DNA of 64,000 nucleotides from an uncultured Clostridium sp. GTDB lineage: Bacteria > Bacillota > Clostridia > TANB77 > CAG-508. Location: contig CAOKFZ010000008.1 in NCBI GenBank assembly GCA_948467875.1, positions 1-64,000 of the forward strand, read 5' to 3'. The notes under the pieces were generated by a model. That model had not been told where the DNA came from. It was given only the letters and a program-made list of their open reading frames with translations, and made no database searches. Positions within the stretch are counted from its first letter, which is position 1. Every line of letters starts with the position of its first letter. Shown here piece after piece: positions 35,280-43,339 of the stretch. A program made the position numbers and the translations under genes.

Positions 35280-36888
35280 TTATGCAATATTAGTATGTTC
35301 TTTCGCTGCCTTAATCAAAGCCCTAAACAATGGTGCTGGTCGGTCTGGTCTTGATTTAAACTCAGGATGAAATTGTACCGCAATGAAAAATGGATGATTT
35401 TGATATTCCACAATTTCCACCAAACTTCCATCTGGCGAAGTTCCCGAAGCAAGCAAGCCTGCCTGCTCTAGTCTTTCCTTAAAATCGTTGTTATATTCAA
35501 AACGATGTCTATGACGCTCAGAAATCATTTCTTGTCCATAAATTTCATAGGCTAATGTATCTTTTTGAATCACACAAGGATACGCCCCCAAACGCATTGT
35601 TCCACCTTTGCTAGTCACACCTTTTTGCGTTTCCATAATATGTATCACTGGATTTTTCGTATTAATATCAAATTCTGCCGAATTGCAATCCTCTATTTCC
35701 AACACATTTCTCGCAAACTCAACAACCGCCATTTGCATCCCCAAACAAATTCCCAAAAACGGAATCTTGTTTTCTCTGGCAAATTGAATGGCCGTTAGCT
35801 TTCCTTGAATTCCTCTGCTGCCAAAACCGCCAGGCACCACAATTCCGTCATACTCGCCCAAAATATTTTTTACATTCTCGCCAGTAATCGTTTCCGAATC
35901 AATAAAACCAATTTCCACTTTCACACCATTGGCATAGCCACCATGGCGCAAACTCTCTGCCACCGACAAATACGAATCCTGCAACTGCATATATTTTCCA
36001 ACGAGCGCCACTTTTACCGTACCATTCAAGTTTTTGATATTGGCAATCATCTTCTCCCATTCCTCATTTTGTGGCTCTTGCTTGTCCAAATTCAATTTCT
36101 TACAAACTGCCTTCGCCAAGCCTTGCTCCTCCAAAAGCAGTGGTACTTCATACAAATTATCTGCCGTCAAATTGGGAATGACATTTTCTGGGCGCACATT
36201 GCAAAACAGCGCAATTTTTTTGCGAATATCCTCCGGAATTTCAATCTCGCTTCTACACACCAAAATGTCTGGTTTAATCCCAACAGATTGCAAATCTTTG
36301 ACCGAATGTTGCGTCGGCTTTGATTTTAGCTCATTAGAACCTGAAATATAAGGAAGGAGCGTCACATGAATATAGACCACATCTTCTGGTTCCACTTCAA
36401 GCCCCACTTGGCGAATAGCTTCAATCAGCGCTAATCCTTCAATATCACCCACAGTACCACCAAGCTCTGTTATCACAATATCTACATCTTCACTTTCAAA
36501 ACTGTAAATATTCTCCTTAATTTCATTTGTGATATGCGGAATGACTTGCACCGTTTTTCCTAAATAATCGCCTTTTCTTTCTTTGTTCAAAACATTTTGA
36601 TAAATTTTTCCTGATGTAATACTACAATTCTTTGTTAAATTTACATCTGTAAACCTTTCGTAATGCCCCAAATCCAAATCTGTTTCTGCTCCATCATCTG
36701 TGACAAAAACTTCGCCATGCTCATATGGACTCATTGTTCCGCGGATCCACATTAATATATGGATCAAACTTTTGATTAATCACTCTGTAACCTCGATTTT
36801 TCAAAAGTCTCCCCAAAGAAGATGCCGTAATTCCCTTGCCCAAACCAGATACCACTCCACCTGTAATAAAAATATACTTTGTTCCCAT
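35280..36888 (-). CDS. pyrG: CTP synthase, read through a CGGA recoding site
   Basis: The enzyme makes CTP from UTP, ATP and glutamine. Codons 1-49 from the ATG at 36888 ([30 protein letters not shown]) lead to CGG (36741-36739). Reading CGGA as Gly gives [21 protein letters not shown], an almost invariant CTP-synthase block. The remaining 485 residues include the glutaminase domain, with the nucleophile in [11 protein letters not shown] and the His-Glu of VQFHPEF. Total 535 residues, the family's normal length. Without the shift only a 57-residue fragment would be made from an essential gene. The leader carries a terminator-like hairpin, suggesting attenuation by pyrimidine levels. Confidence 0.95.
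36738..36741 (-). other. CGGN recoding site 6: CGGA read as Gly (pyrG)
   Basis: Context CCG-CGGA-ACA. The glycine restored is in DPGTMSP, invariant in CTP synthases. Confidence 0.9.
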
Positions 36889-36910
36889 AAATTCCTCCTT
36901 GCAAAAATGA

Positions 36911-36950
36911 AAAAACAGATTAAAAATGAGTTTTTTTTTAATCTGTTTTT
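36911..36950 (-). terminator. Attenuator-like hairpin in the pyrG leader
   Basis: AAAAACAGATTAAAAA (36911-36926) is perfectly complementary to TTTTTAATCTGTTTTT (36935-36950), with an 8-base loop and U-rich 3' flank, located between the promoter (TTGATT, 17-base spacer, TAGAAT near 36976-37004) and the start codon. Confidence 0.6.
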
Positions 36951-37008
36951 GTCTCTCTTGTTTCAACATTTATATTCTACCATTTTATGATTTAAAAATC
37001 AAGTCATT

Positions 37009-37581
37009 TTACAAAATTTCTAAAAAATCTATCACACCATTTTTCCCAGAAAGCGCACGCAACTTCATTTTCTCCAACTCTTCTTGCTTGATATATTTCC
37101 TACCAAAATGTTCCTTCATCATTGCCCACTCCTCAATCGGCACCTTATAAATACGATTATCCATAAACCCTACAAGCACAAACGAAATCGCCCCCAGCCT
37201 ACCATAATCTAGCAGAGCCTCACGCTGAAAATCGCTTAGCGCCTGATACGTAATCCTGTCCTTTTCTGTAAACTTCGCATCAAACACAACCGTTCTGCCA
37301 CCTTTTATGGTTCCTTTAAAATCCGGCTGTGCCGACTTCGTAAAAACAGTCTCAAAATGTCCATTTTCAATATGTTTCAAAATCTTCATCGGTTCTGGCG
37401 TTTTTTCAATCATCGCCAATTGATTTAGCTTGTAAACTTCACAAATGGCTTCGATTTGTTCCTCAAAACTTTGCCCCAAACCGTGGTTAATTTTTCCTTG
37501 CAATTGCCTTTGAATGTTTTTCAGTTTGCCTCCAGCTTCTTTTAAAACCAAACTTTTATACTCTTCAATTGATATCCCCAT
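37009..37581 (-). CDS. RecU-like Holliday junction resolvase family protein
   Basis: A 190-residue protein. NHGLGQSFEEQIEAICEVY matches RecU's FEE helix, SAQPDFKGTIKGGRTVVFDAKFTE carries the PD-x(n)-(D/E)xK nuclease core (catalytic Asp in PDFKG, Asp-x-Lys in FDAKF), and FVLVGFMDNRIYKVPIEEW is the following strand. RecU resolves recombination intermediates in Firmicutes. This version has an altered N-terminus, so a related phage-type nuclease is possible. A copy of the palindromic element sits upstream. Confidence 0.75.
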   Translation of the reverse strand: MGISIEEYKSLVLKEAGGKLKNIQRQLQGKINHGLGQSFEEQIEAICEVYKLNQLAMIEKTPEPMKILKHIENGHFETVFTKSAQPDFKGTIKGGRTVVFDAKFTEKDRITYQALSDFQREALLDYGRLGAISFVLVGFMDNRIYKVPIEEWAMMKEHFGRKYIKQEELEKMKLRALSGKNGVIDFLEIL

Positions 37582-37650
37582 TTTTCCACCTTCGTTTTCC
37601 TATAAATTATAACCAATTTTTAATTTTTCGTCAAGAATAAAAATATATTT

Positions 37651-37761
37651 TGAAATATATAACTTTTAAGTAAATTGTGGGGACCGTTCAAAATTTCTCA
37701 AAACTTGAAAAGTTTTGCTAGAAATTTTAGAATGGGGATACGTAAAAAGTTATATATTTCA
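37651..37761. repeat. Structured palindromic element, copy 1
   Basis: Outer stem TGAAATATATAACTTTT against AAAAAGTTATATATTTCA. Inside are GTGGGGACCGTTC on the left, GAATGGGGATACG on the right and an inner CAAAACTT/AGTTTTG hairpin. Nearly identical to copy 2 in inverted orientation. Confidence 0.85.
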
Positions 37762-37859
37762 AATTTAATACAAAAAAAATAACATAAAAAACTGCCAAAA
37801 ACATTCCGTCTCTAGCAGCCTTTTATTTTCACAAAATTAGCAAAATTTTTGCTATACAT

Positions 37860-38072
37860 TTACTCATTACTTAAGGGATATTTCTCCATTAATTCACGAG
37901 CATAGGAATTTTTCGGCTCCGGAGAATATCCAGCTATTAGTTTTCCAAACCTCTCATGTTCGTGAAATTGCTTACTAACCCCAGAATTATCCAGCTGATA
38001 GGGTTCCCGTATCACTGGTGGCTCCTTGTAAAATTTTGCTACCGGTTCAGGATTTTTACTTGTAAAAATCAT
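37860..38072 (-). CDS. Small hypothetical protein, GC-richer orphan
   Basis: A 70-residue hydrophilic protein starting MIFTSKNPEPVAKFYKEPPV, rich in Pro, Glu and Tyr, probably extended or disordered. No family recognised. It has a TTGACA promoter about 75 bases upstream and AGGAGG before the ATG. One in-frame CGG (38009-38007) lies at codon 22; the triplet reading gives a hydrophilic protein to 70 residues, whereas a +1 shift would give a 43-residue product with a hydrophobic tail. I prefer the triplet reading on composition but cannot exclude the other. Confidence 0.5.
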   Translation of the reverse strand: MIFTSKNPEPVAKFYKEPPVIREPYQLDNSGVSKQFHEHERFGKLIAGYSPEPKNSYARELMEKYPLSNE

Positions 38073-38175
38073 ATAAGACCTCCTTACATAGTGAGTTTCA
38101 AATGAATTGTTACCATATCATATTATAACTTTTTTTCATATTTGTCAATTCATAAATCATAAAAATTTTCAAAAA

Positions 38176-38217
38176 TTAGCACTCTCCTATTGACACTGCT
38201 AAAAATAGTGGTATAAT
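38176..38217 (+). promoter_or_regulatory. hsp20 promoter with degenerate CIRCE
   Basis: TTAGCACTC (38176-38184), nine bases, CACTGCTAA (38194-38202), a CIRCE with two mismatches in the right arm. It overlaps TTGACA (38190-38195), a 16-base spacer and TATAAT (38212-38217). Confidence 0.7.
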
Positions 38218-38266
38218 ATATTTATATCAGGAAAAAATAATTTTATAAAAGAAAGGATGATGTGTT

Positions 38267-38686
38267 ATGATGATGATACCAAGAAGAAACAATTTTGATT
38301 TATTTGGAGATTTATTTAATGATCCATTTTTCAGAGGAGATGACAGCAAAATCATGAGAACCGACATTCAAGAAAAAGACAATGAATATTTAATTGACAT
38401 TGATTTACCTGGTTATGCCAAAGAAAATATCAAGCTAGAAATTGAAGATGGTTATTTGACTGTTCAAGCAACGATTAATTCAAACAAAGAAGAACACGAA
38501 GCCGGCAAATTTGTCAGAAAAGAAAGATATTTAGGTTCTTGCTCTCGTAGCTTTTACGTCGGAGAAGAAGTACAAACAGAAGATATTAAGGCTTCTTTCA
38601 AAAATGGAACTTTGCAAATTGCGGTTCCGAAAAAAGACGAAACCAAGAAAATTCCAGAAAAGAAATATATCCAAATTGAAGACTAA
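38267..38686 (+). CDS. Small heat-shock protein Hsp20
   Basis: A 139-residue alpha-crystallin family chaperone. MMMIPRRNNFDLFGDLF is the short N-terminal arm, residues about 33-125 are the beta-sandwich (EYLIDIDLPGYAKENIKLEI and KNGTLQIAVPKK), and the C-terminal extension ends KKYIQIED. It holds unfolding proteins for refolding by DnaK/GroEL. The CIRCE-like sequence in its promoter suggests HrcA control together with groESL. Confidence 0.93.
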   Translation: MMMIPRRNNFDLFGDLFNDPFFRGDDSKIMRTDIQEKDNEYLIDIDLPGYAKENIKLEIEDGYLTVQATINSNKEEHEAGKFVRKERYLGSCSRSFYVGEEVQTEDIKASFKNGTLQIAVPKKDETKKIPEKKYIQIED

Positions 38687-38692
38687 CGAAAT

Positions 38693-38720
38693 AATCCAGC
38701 AAATCGCTGGATTGTTTTTT
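38693..38720 (+). terminator. hsp20 terminator
   Basis: AATCCAGC (38693-38700) pairs with GCTGGATT (38706-38713), loop of 5, followed by a T-run. Confidence 0.85.
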
Positions 38721-38728
38721 GGACAAAA

Positions 38729-38800
38729 ACCAAAATGTTAACTTTGGTTGACAAAATGTAAAGTCTAGTTGACAAGATGTAAGGTAGACTTTACATCAAA
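38729..38800. repeat. Tandem GTTGACAA(A/G)ATGTAA repeats with alternative hairpins
   Basis: GTTGACAAAATGTAA and GTTGACAAGATGTAA occur 21 bases apart. The second can pair with TTTACATC, while AAAGTCTA can pair with TAGACTTT, giving two mutually exclusive folds. Confidence 0.5.
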
Positions 38801-38863
38801 AAAGACATGTTAAGAAAACGGGCGCACTATAAAATGCCATTTTTTCAACATGTCTCATACTTT

Positions 38864-39313
38864 TTATTCCATTATAGTAGCAATCAATTCTTCCCTTGCT
38901 TTGTCACTTTCTTCTTTCCCTTGGTATGTAATATTCCCAACTTCGTCCAAATGCGCATATGCCACAAATCCTTCTTTATTTTGATACATCAATTTCCCTG
39001 TTTCATCAGCAGAAAGTGCTGCTCCAGTTGATGTCACAATTCCTTTTTTAAGTTCATTTCTAACATATTCCAAAGGAGCCTTAAAATTCCCTCTGTTTTC
39101 CTCATAATCCAAAAAATAATCCATTTCCAAGCATACAATTTCCATCTCAATTTCCTCTTGTACTTGTGCAAAGCTTACCGAATCTGCAACTCCCATAATT
39201 TGTTGCCAAAGCCCTGTACTCATTGACAATCCCATAGCAAATATCATCAAAAAAACGCTTAGCATCAGTCCTACCAAAGTAACACCAGTATTATTTTTTA
39301 ATACTTTTTTCAT
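38864..39313 (-). CDS. Prepilin-like secreted or membrane-anchored protein
   Basis: A 149-residue protein from the ATG at 39313 (GGGAGG upstream): MKKVLKNNTGVTLVGLMLSV. The short basic leader, Gly, then VTLVGLMLSVFLMIFAMGLS looks like a type IV prepilin N-terminus, but the usual Glu at +5 is absent. The rest (about residues 50-149) is acidic and soluble. A single-pass anchored protein is equally possible. No pilus machinery is visible nearby. Its promoter (39461-39489) leaves a leader of about 140 bases. Confidence 0.5.
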   Translation of the reverse strand: MKKVLKNNTGVTLVGLMLSVFLMIFAMGLSMSTGLWQQIMGVADSVSFAQVQEEIEMEIVCLEMDYFLDYEENRGNFKAPLEYVRNELKKGIVTSTGAALSADETGKLMYQNKEGFVAYAHLDEVGNITYQGKEESDKAREELIATIME

Positions 39314-39460
39314 TTTTTCCTCCCTATTAATAATATTACTTAATTTCATTTCTTTGGTAACTTTTTTGATTTTTTTCTGAAAAAATGTACATTTGAATTT
39401 CCTTAAGATTTTTAGCTTAATGCAAGATTGCATTCTTGTCCTTTGAAAAAATACATTTTT

Positions 39461-39489
39461 ATTATACCATATTATGTAAAATAAGTCAA
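39461..39489 (-). promoter_or_regulatory. Promoter of the prepilin-like gene
   Basis: Minus strand TTGACT (39489-39484), a 17-base spacer ending ATATGG, TATAAT (39466-39461). Confidence 0.6.
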
Positions 39490-39517
39490 TTATTTTTTTA
39501 ACTTTTTTAGTATTTTC

Positions 39518-39626
39518 GAAATATATAACTTTTTACGTATCCCCATTCTAAAATTTCTAACAAAGCTTTTCAAGTTTTGAGAAATTTTAAATGGTCCCCA
39601 CAATTTACTTAAAAGTTATATATTTC
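39518..39626. repeat. Structured palindromic element, copy 2
   Basis: Inverted relative to copy 1. Outer stem GAAATATATAACTTTT against AAAAGTTATATATTTC, with the same GTGGGGACC and GAATGGGGATACG blocks on the minus strand. About 90% identical to copy 1. Confidence 0.85.
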
Positions 39627-39696
39627 AATTTTACTAATTTTTTCTTGTTAATTTACTTGCACTATGATATAATTAATTTAAGAAAGGATTACAATT

Positions 39697-40402
39697 ATGA
39701 AAGAAATAGATTTTTTAAAAAATATTATAAAACAAGCCATTGAAATTTCAAAAAAAGATTTTATTGTAAACCAAAAAGGAAACGAAACCGATTTAGTGAC
39801 CAGTTTAGACTTAGAAATCGAGCAATTTCTCATTCAAGAAATTAAACGTAATTATCCTGATTTTGCCATTGTCAGCGAAGAATTTAACCATGAAAACGAA
39901 ATCACTGAGAATTGTTTTATTATTGACCCAATTGACGGGACCATCAATTTTGCAAACGGCTTGCCTCTTTGGGGCATTCAAATTGCCTGTGTTAAAAATG
40001 GAAAAACAATTGCAAGTGTGATTAGTCTGCCTCGTATCAACGAATTTTACTGGGCTGATGAAACAGGTGCCTATTTAAATGATACCAAAATTTCAGTTAC
40101 CAATATCTCAACTGAAAATGCCTTATACACGATTGAAGGAAAAAATAATTTATGTTACATACAAAAAATGCAAGCCTATTCCACTCATATGCGAAAGTTT
40201 GGAGCTGTTTGCGTATCGCTTGCATTCCTTGCCTCTGGCAGAATTCATGGAACTGTTTACAGAAATGATAAACCTTGGGATTATGCACCTCGGACTTTTT
40301 CTTTGCCAAATGGCAGGAGCATGCATTTGTGACAAAAGTGGATTTCATGCAGCAACTGCAAGTCAAGAATTGTTAGATATTTTAGAGACCGTCAATCAAT
40401 AA
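39697..40402 (+). CDS. Inositol monophosphatase family phosphatase, read through a CGGA recoding site
   Basis: The first 198 codons show the family's metal-binding motifs: VSEEFNHENE and FIIDPIDGTINFANGLPLWG (DPIDGT). Near the end, PWDYAP leads to CGG (40291-40293). Reading CGGA as Gly continues LFLCQMAGACICDKSGFHAA, the family's WDxAAGxLIxxEAGG block, and ends in LETVNQ: about 234 residues. Without the shift the third metal-site region would have the wrong C-terminus. Substrate could be inositol phosphates, 3'-phosphoadenosine 5'-phosphate or another phosphate ester. Confidence 0.87.
40291..40294 (+). other. CGGN recoding site 7: CGGA read as Gly (IMPase family)
   Basis: Context CCT-CGGA-CTT. 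It is the only plus-strand site, so the pattern is not a strand artefact. Confidence 0.85.
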
Positions 40403-40430
40403 ATTTAATTTTTATGAATTTAGAATTTGA

Positions 40431-40459
40431 AAATTCCGATGCAAAATACATCGGAATTT
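40431..40459. terminator. Bidirectional terminator hairpin
   Basis: AAATTCCGATG (40431-40441) pairs with CATCGGAATTT (40449-40459), loop of 7, between the convergent IMPase-family and dGTPase-like genes. Confidence 0.75.
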
Positions 40460-40473
40460 GTTACTATAAATCA

Positions 40474-42174
40474 TTATTTGGCATCTTCTAATCCCTGTGT
40501 TGCTAAACTTTGTTCTACTGAAATTTTATCCCATTGACCATGTGTCATATATTCCTTTGGCAAATCAATTTCTTTATATTTTCGTGTCAAGCTCTTAAAC
40601 TGTTTCTGATTTACTTTTCCTGTGGCTTTTAATAAATCCATAAACTCCATATCACTCAAGCTCGCCAAATATTTTGCTCCAAATTCCAAACTCATGCTCT
40701 CTTCCATATTGGGATATAATTTCGGTACAGAATGAACTTTTTGAAATTCCTTCATTTTGTTAAAATCTTTTTCATCACACACATAATTTTTTTCCCTCAA
40801 AGGCTTTATTTGCTCTTCATAAACTTTGGCATAGGAACGAACTCTACGTGCTCTTTTTTCTTGTCCTTTCACAAAGCTAACTGTTTGATTGCCTTTTGCG
40901 ACTTCCAAACCTTCTGCTAATTCGTCTTCTGCTGCCTGTTTTTGTGCCTGCTCAATCATATTTTGTGTCCATTCAAAATCCTCATGATTGGTCCTAGCAA
41001 TATATTTCACAAAATTCAAATATGGCGTATCTTTATATTTTTCTACCAATTCTTCACTTAATCTCATATCCCTATTGGCACCATTTAATCGTTCTAAAAT
41101 TTTCTCTTTTAAAATAATCTGGCTACACTCTTCCATCAGTTCTTCTAACGCCTTTGGATACACTTCATGGTCCTCCTGCATTAAAACATAATTCACAATC
41201 TTTTTATTATTAATATCTCTTAATTTGTGCATTCTTTCTGACATCTTCTCAGACATCGCAATTTTTTCTTGACTACTATTACGAGCCACATCTTTCATAA
41301 AAATGACTTGTAACTTATGGGCCAATTCATGATATTTTTGCTTTGTTGCACAAGAATTAACATACAAAATCGCTTCTTCTGGCGTCATTTTTCCATCACT
41401 CATTAAAATAGGAACCAATATATTCATATATTCCTCGTCTAAACGGTCAATCATGCCCTCACGCAAACCATCTACCATATCATACGGGATATATGATATT
41501 TTATCACAAATTCTCATCAGACAAGCTTCTGTCGTACCTGGAATTAACTTTCTATCATATCCTTCTTTTACATGGCACATCATTAATTCTTGCTCAAAAT
41601 CTGATTTTGTTTTCGCTTTATTAGGTACGTACTTTGACTCCGAAAGCTCGCCATTATGCGAATTAATTCCATCAAAAATAATCCACAAATCTTCGCAAAC
41701 TTTTTCAATATCGTCTTCCGTTTTTTCCCTATTATCTGCATACACCTCATAAAGCGCTTTCTTGATTTCGTCTGTGACTTGATTGGTATAAAGCAAATCC
41801 CTAACGCCCAAACTATTATGCACATAGTAACCTAACCCTAAATTTTTCTTGATTTCAGAAAGCCACCATTCGCCACTATGCCCTAAAAAAGTATGACCAA
41901 TGTCATGGTGCTTTGCCATTAATTTCACAACTGGAACATTCAAACCAATTTGCTCTGCCAAAAATCCAGCAATTGTTTCCAAATTTTCACTGTGTGTCTT
42001 GCGATTTGTTGACTCAACATCAGACTTTCTAAAACTTTTTATCATCATAGTTTCATCTGTACTTTTTCGATTATAGTCTGTTAGCACAAAATTAATAACA
42101 CTTGCATATTTATTCAATCGTTTCATTGAATTTTGCTTTTGTTCTTGTATTTCTTGCTCCATTTTTTCACTCAT
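40474..42174 (-). CDS. dGTPase-like HD-domain phosphohydrolase
   Basis: A 566-residue protein. KTHSENLETIAGFLAEQIGL (first metal His at about residue 61) and AKHHDIGHTFLGHSGEWWL (His-Asp at about 90-91) match deoxyguanosine triphosphate triphosphohydrolases, which cut dNTPs to nucleoside and triphosphate. The C-terminal 250 residues are highly helical and do not match standard Dgt proteins, so a related nucleotide or second-messenger hydrolase is possible. Promoter at 42214-42242, divergent from the PfkB gene. Confidence 0.75.
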   Translation of the reverse strand: MSEKMEQEIQEQKQNSMKRLNKYASVINFVLTDYNRKSTDETMMIKSFRKSDVESTNRKTHSENLETIAGFLAEQIGLNVPVVKLMAKHHDIGHTFLGHSGEWWLSEIKKNLGLGYYVHNSLGVRDLLYTNQVTDEIKKALYEVYADNREKTEDDIEKVCEDLWIIFDGINSHNGELSESKYVPNKAKTKSDFEQELMMCHVKEGYDRKLIPGTTEACLMRICDKISYIPYDMVDGLREGMIDRLDEEYMNILVPILMSDGKMTPEEAILYVNSCATKQKYHELAHKLQVIFMKDVARNSSQEKIAMSEKMSERMHKLRDINNKKIVNYVLMQEDHEVYPKALEELMEECSQIILKEKILERLNGANRDMRLSEELVEKYKDTPYLNFVKYIARTNHEDFEWTQNMIEQAQKQAAEDELAEGLEVAKGNQTVSFVKGQEKRARRVRSYAKVYEEQIKPLREKNYVCDEKDFNKMKEFQKVHSVPKLYPNMEESMSLEFGAKYLASLSDMEFMDLLKATGKVNQKQFKSLTRKYKEIDLPKEYMTHGQWDKISVEQSLATQGLEDAK

Positions 42175-42213
42175 CTTTCATTTTACCTTTCTAAAATTTA
42201 TCAAATTATTGAT

Positions 42214-42242
42214 ATTATACCATAATTTCCCATAAAAGTAAA
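42214..42242 (-). promoter_or_regulatory. Promoter of the dGTPase-like gene
   Basis: Minus strand TTTACT (42242-42237), a 17-base spacer with TTTATG and extended -10, TATAAT (42219-42214). Confidence 0.55.
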
Positions 42243-42269
42243 GTTTTTGTTTTATGTTGATTTAAAAGC

Positions 42270-42298
42270 TTGCAAAAAATGATAAAATGCGCTATAAT
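42270..42298 (+). promoter_or_regulatory. Promoter of the PfkB-family gene
   Basis: TTGCAA (42270-42275), a 17-base spacer, TATAAT (42293-42298). Confidence 0.6.
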
Positions 42299-42323
42299 CT
42301 TACTATAAAAGGAGGATTTTGAC

Positions 42324-43244
42324 ATGGCAACAGAAAAAATATTTATTTCTCATGGAGACCTTATTTTGGATAATATTTATAATGATAACCTAGAACTAAT
42401 CAAACAAGATGGTGGTGGTTGCAATTGGAACGACCTTTACAACCTTGCACTGATGGGGGAAAAATGCTATGCTATTGGGTCCTGCGGTAATGATGTAGAA
42501 GGCAAAATTGCCATTCAATCTTTAAAAAATGCTGGCATCAACACAAAGCATATTATAATAGAAAAAAAATCTACGAATATTATGAATGTCATCATTCCAA
42601 GTTCCAAACTGAATGACAACTCTGTTTTGCATGTTTGGTATGATCCAATCACGTTAAAATGTACCATGAATTTTTCAGAACATTTGCCTGTAAATTTGCC
42701 CTCAGGGCTAAACGACAAAATGTTATATGTTATTTTAGATAAATTTTTACCTATTAATTTAAAATTTATTAACAATATCACAACTCCTAAAAAAATCTGT
42801 CTTGATTTTGGGCATATTCGATTTTTTGAACATTTTACCAAGCAATACTTAACCCAATTTTTGGAGTTAGCTGATTTTGTTCAGATGAATGATAGTGTAA
42901 CAGAACTTCTTTTTGAAAGATTACAAATCCAAAATGAAACCGAGCTTTTGGAAAGATTTAAGCTAGACTTGCTTATTTTGACAAAAGGAAAAAAAGGCGC
43001 TAATTTTACTTTTAAAGAAGATAATCTTACCAAAACAATAGATTTAAAGCCTTCCAAAATGATACAAGCTACCGACACGTCTGGAGCTGGCGATGCTTTC
43101 TTTTCCACTGTTTTACGAGAGTATGCTTATACCCAAAAAATTACTTCTGCTTGGGTTAAAACCACTTTCGATTTAGCCAATCAAGCCTCTCGCAAAGTGA
43201 TTTCTCAACTTGGTAGTAGAATTGTAAAAAATAAGGAGATGTAA
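42324..43244 (+). CDS. PfkB-family carbohydrate kinase
   Basis: A 306-residue ribokinase-like enzyme that phosphorylates a sugar or nucleoside with ATP. The N-terminus has GGGCNWNDLYNLALMGEKCY and SCGNDVEGKIAIQSLKNAGI (PfkB signature 1), and the C-terminus has LILTKGKKGANF and ATDTSGAGDAFFSTVL, signature 2 with the catalytic Asp in GAGD. AAAGGAGG precedes the ATG at 42324. No pathway neighbour tells the substrate; the gene stands alone between dGTPase-like and uvrA genes. Confidence 0.87.
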   Translation: MATEKIFISHGDLILDNIYNDNLELIKQDGGGCNWNDLYNLALMGEKCYAIGSCGNDVEGKIAIQSLKNAGINTKHIIIEKKSTNIMNVIIPSSKLNDNSVLHVWYDPITLKCTMNFSEHLPVNLPSGLNDKMLYVILDKFLPINLKFINNITTPKKICLDFGHIRFFEHFTKQYLTQFLELADFVQMNDSVTELLFERLQIQNETELLERFKLDLLILTKGKKGANFTFKEDNLTKTIDLKPSKMIQATDTSGAGDAFFSTVLREYAYTQKITSAWVKTTFDLANQASRKVISQLGSRIVKNKEM

Positions 43245-43268
43245 AAAAATCTAAATTCTCAAAAAAAA

Positions 43269-43308
43269 GCGAGCGAAATTTGGGGCAAAGCCCCCAAATT
43301 TCTCACGC
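43269..43308. terminator. Bidirectional terminator between PfkB gene and uvrA
   Basis: AAATTTGGGG (43276-43285) pairs with CCCCAAATTT (43292-43301), with outer GCGAG.. and CTCACGC pairing and further CTCAA/TTGAG flanks followed by Ts. Confidence 0.8.
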
Positions 43309-43339
43309 AATATATTGAGTTTTTTATATCCTTTTTACA

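Larger units (their letters stand above)
39314..39696. other. Divergent intergenic region with element copy 2
   Basis: 383 bases holding the minus-strand promoter of the prepilin-like gene, palindromic element copy 2 and the plus-strand promoter of the IMPase-family gene (TTGTTA 39645-39650, 17 bases, TATAAT 39668-39673). No gene seen. Confidence 0.6.

Noticed and set aside
37860..38072. A ninth CGGN recoding site at 38006-38009
   Set aside because: The shifted reading gives a short, hydrophobic, implausible tail, while the unshifted frame gives a consistent hydrophilic protein; left as a triplet CGG with moderate doubt.
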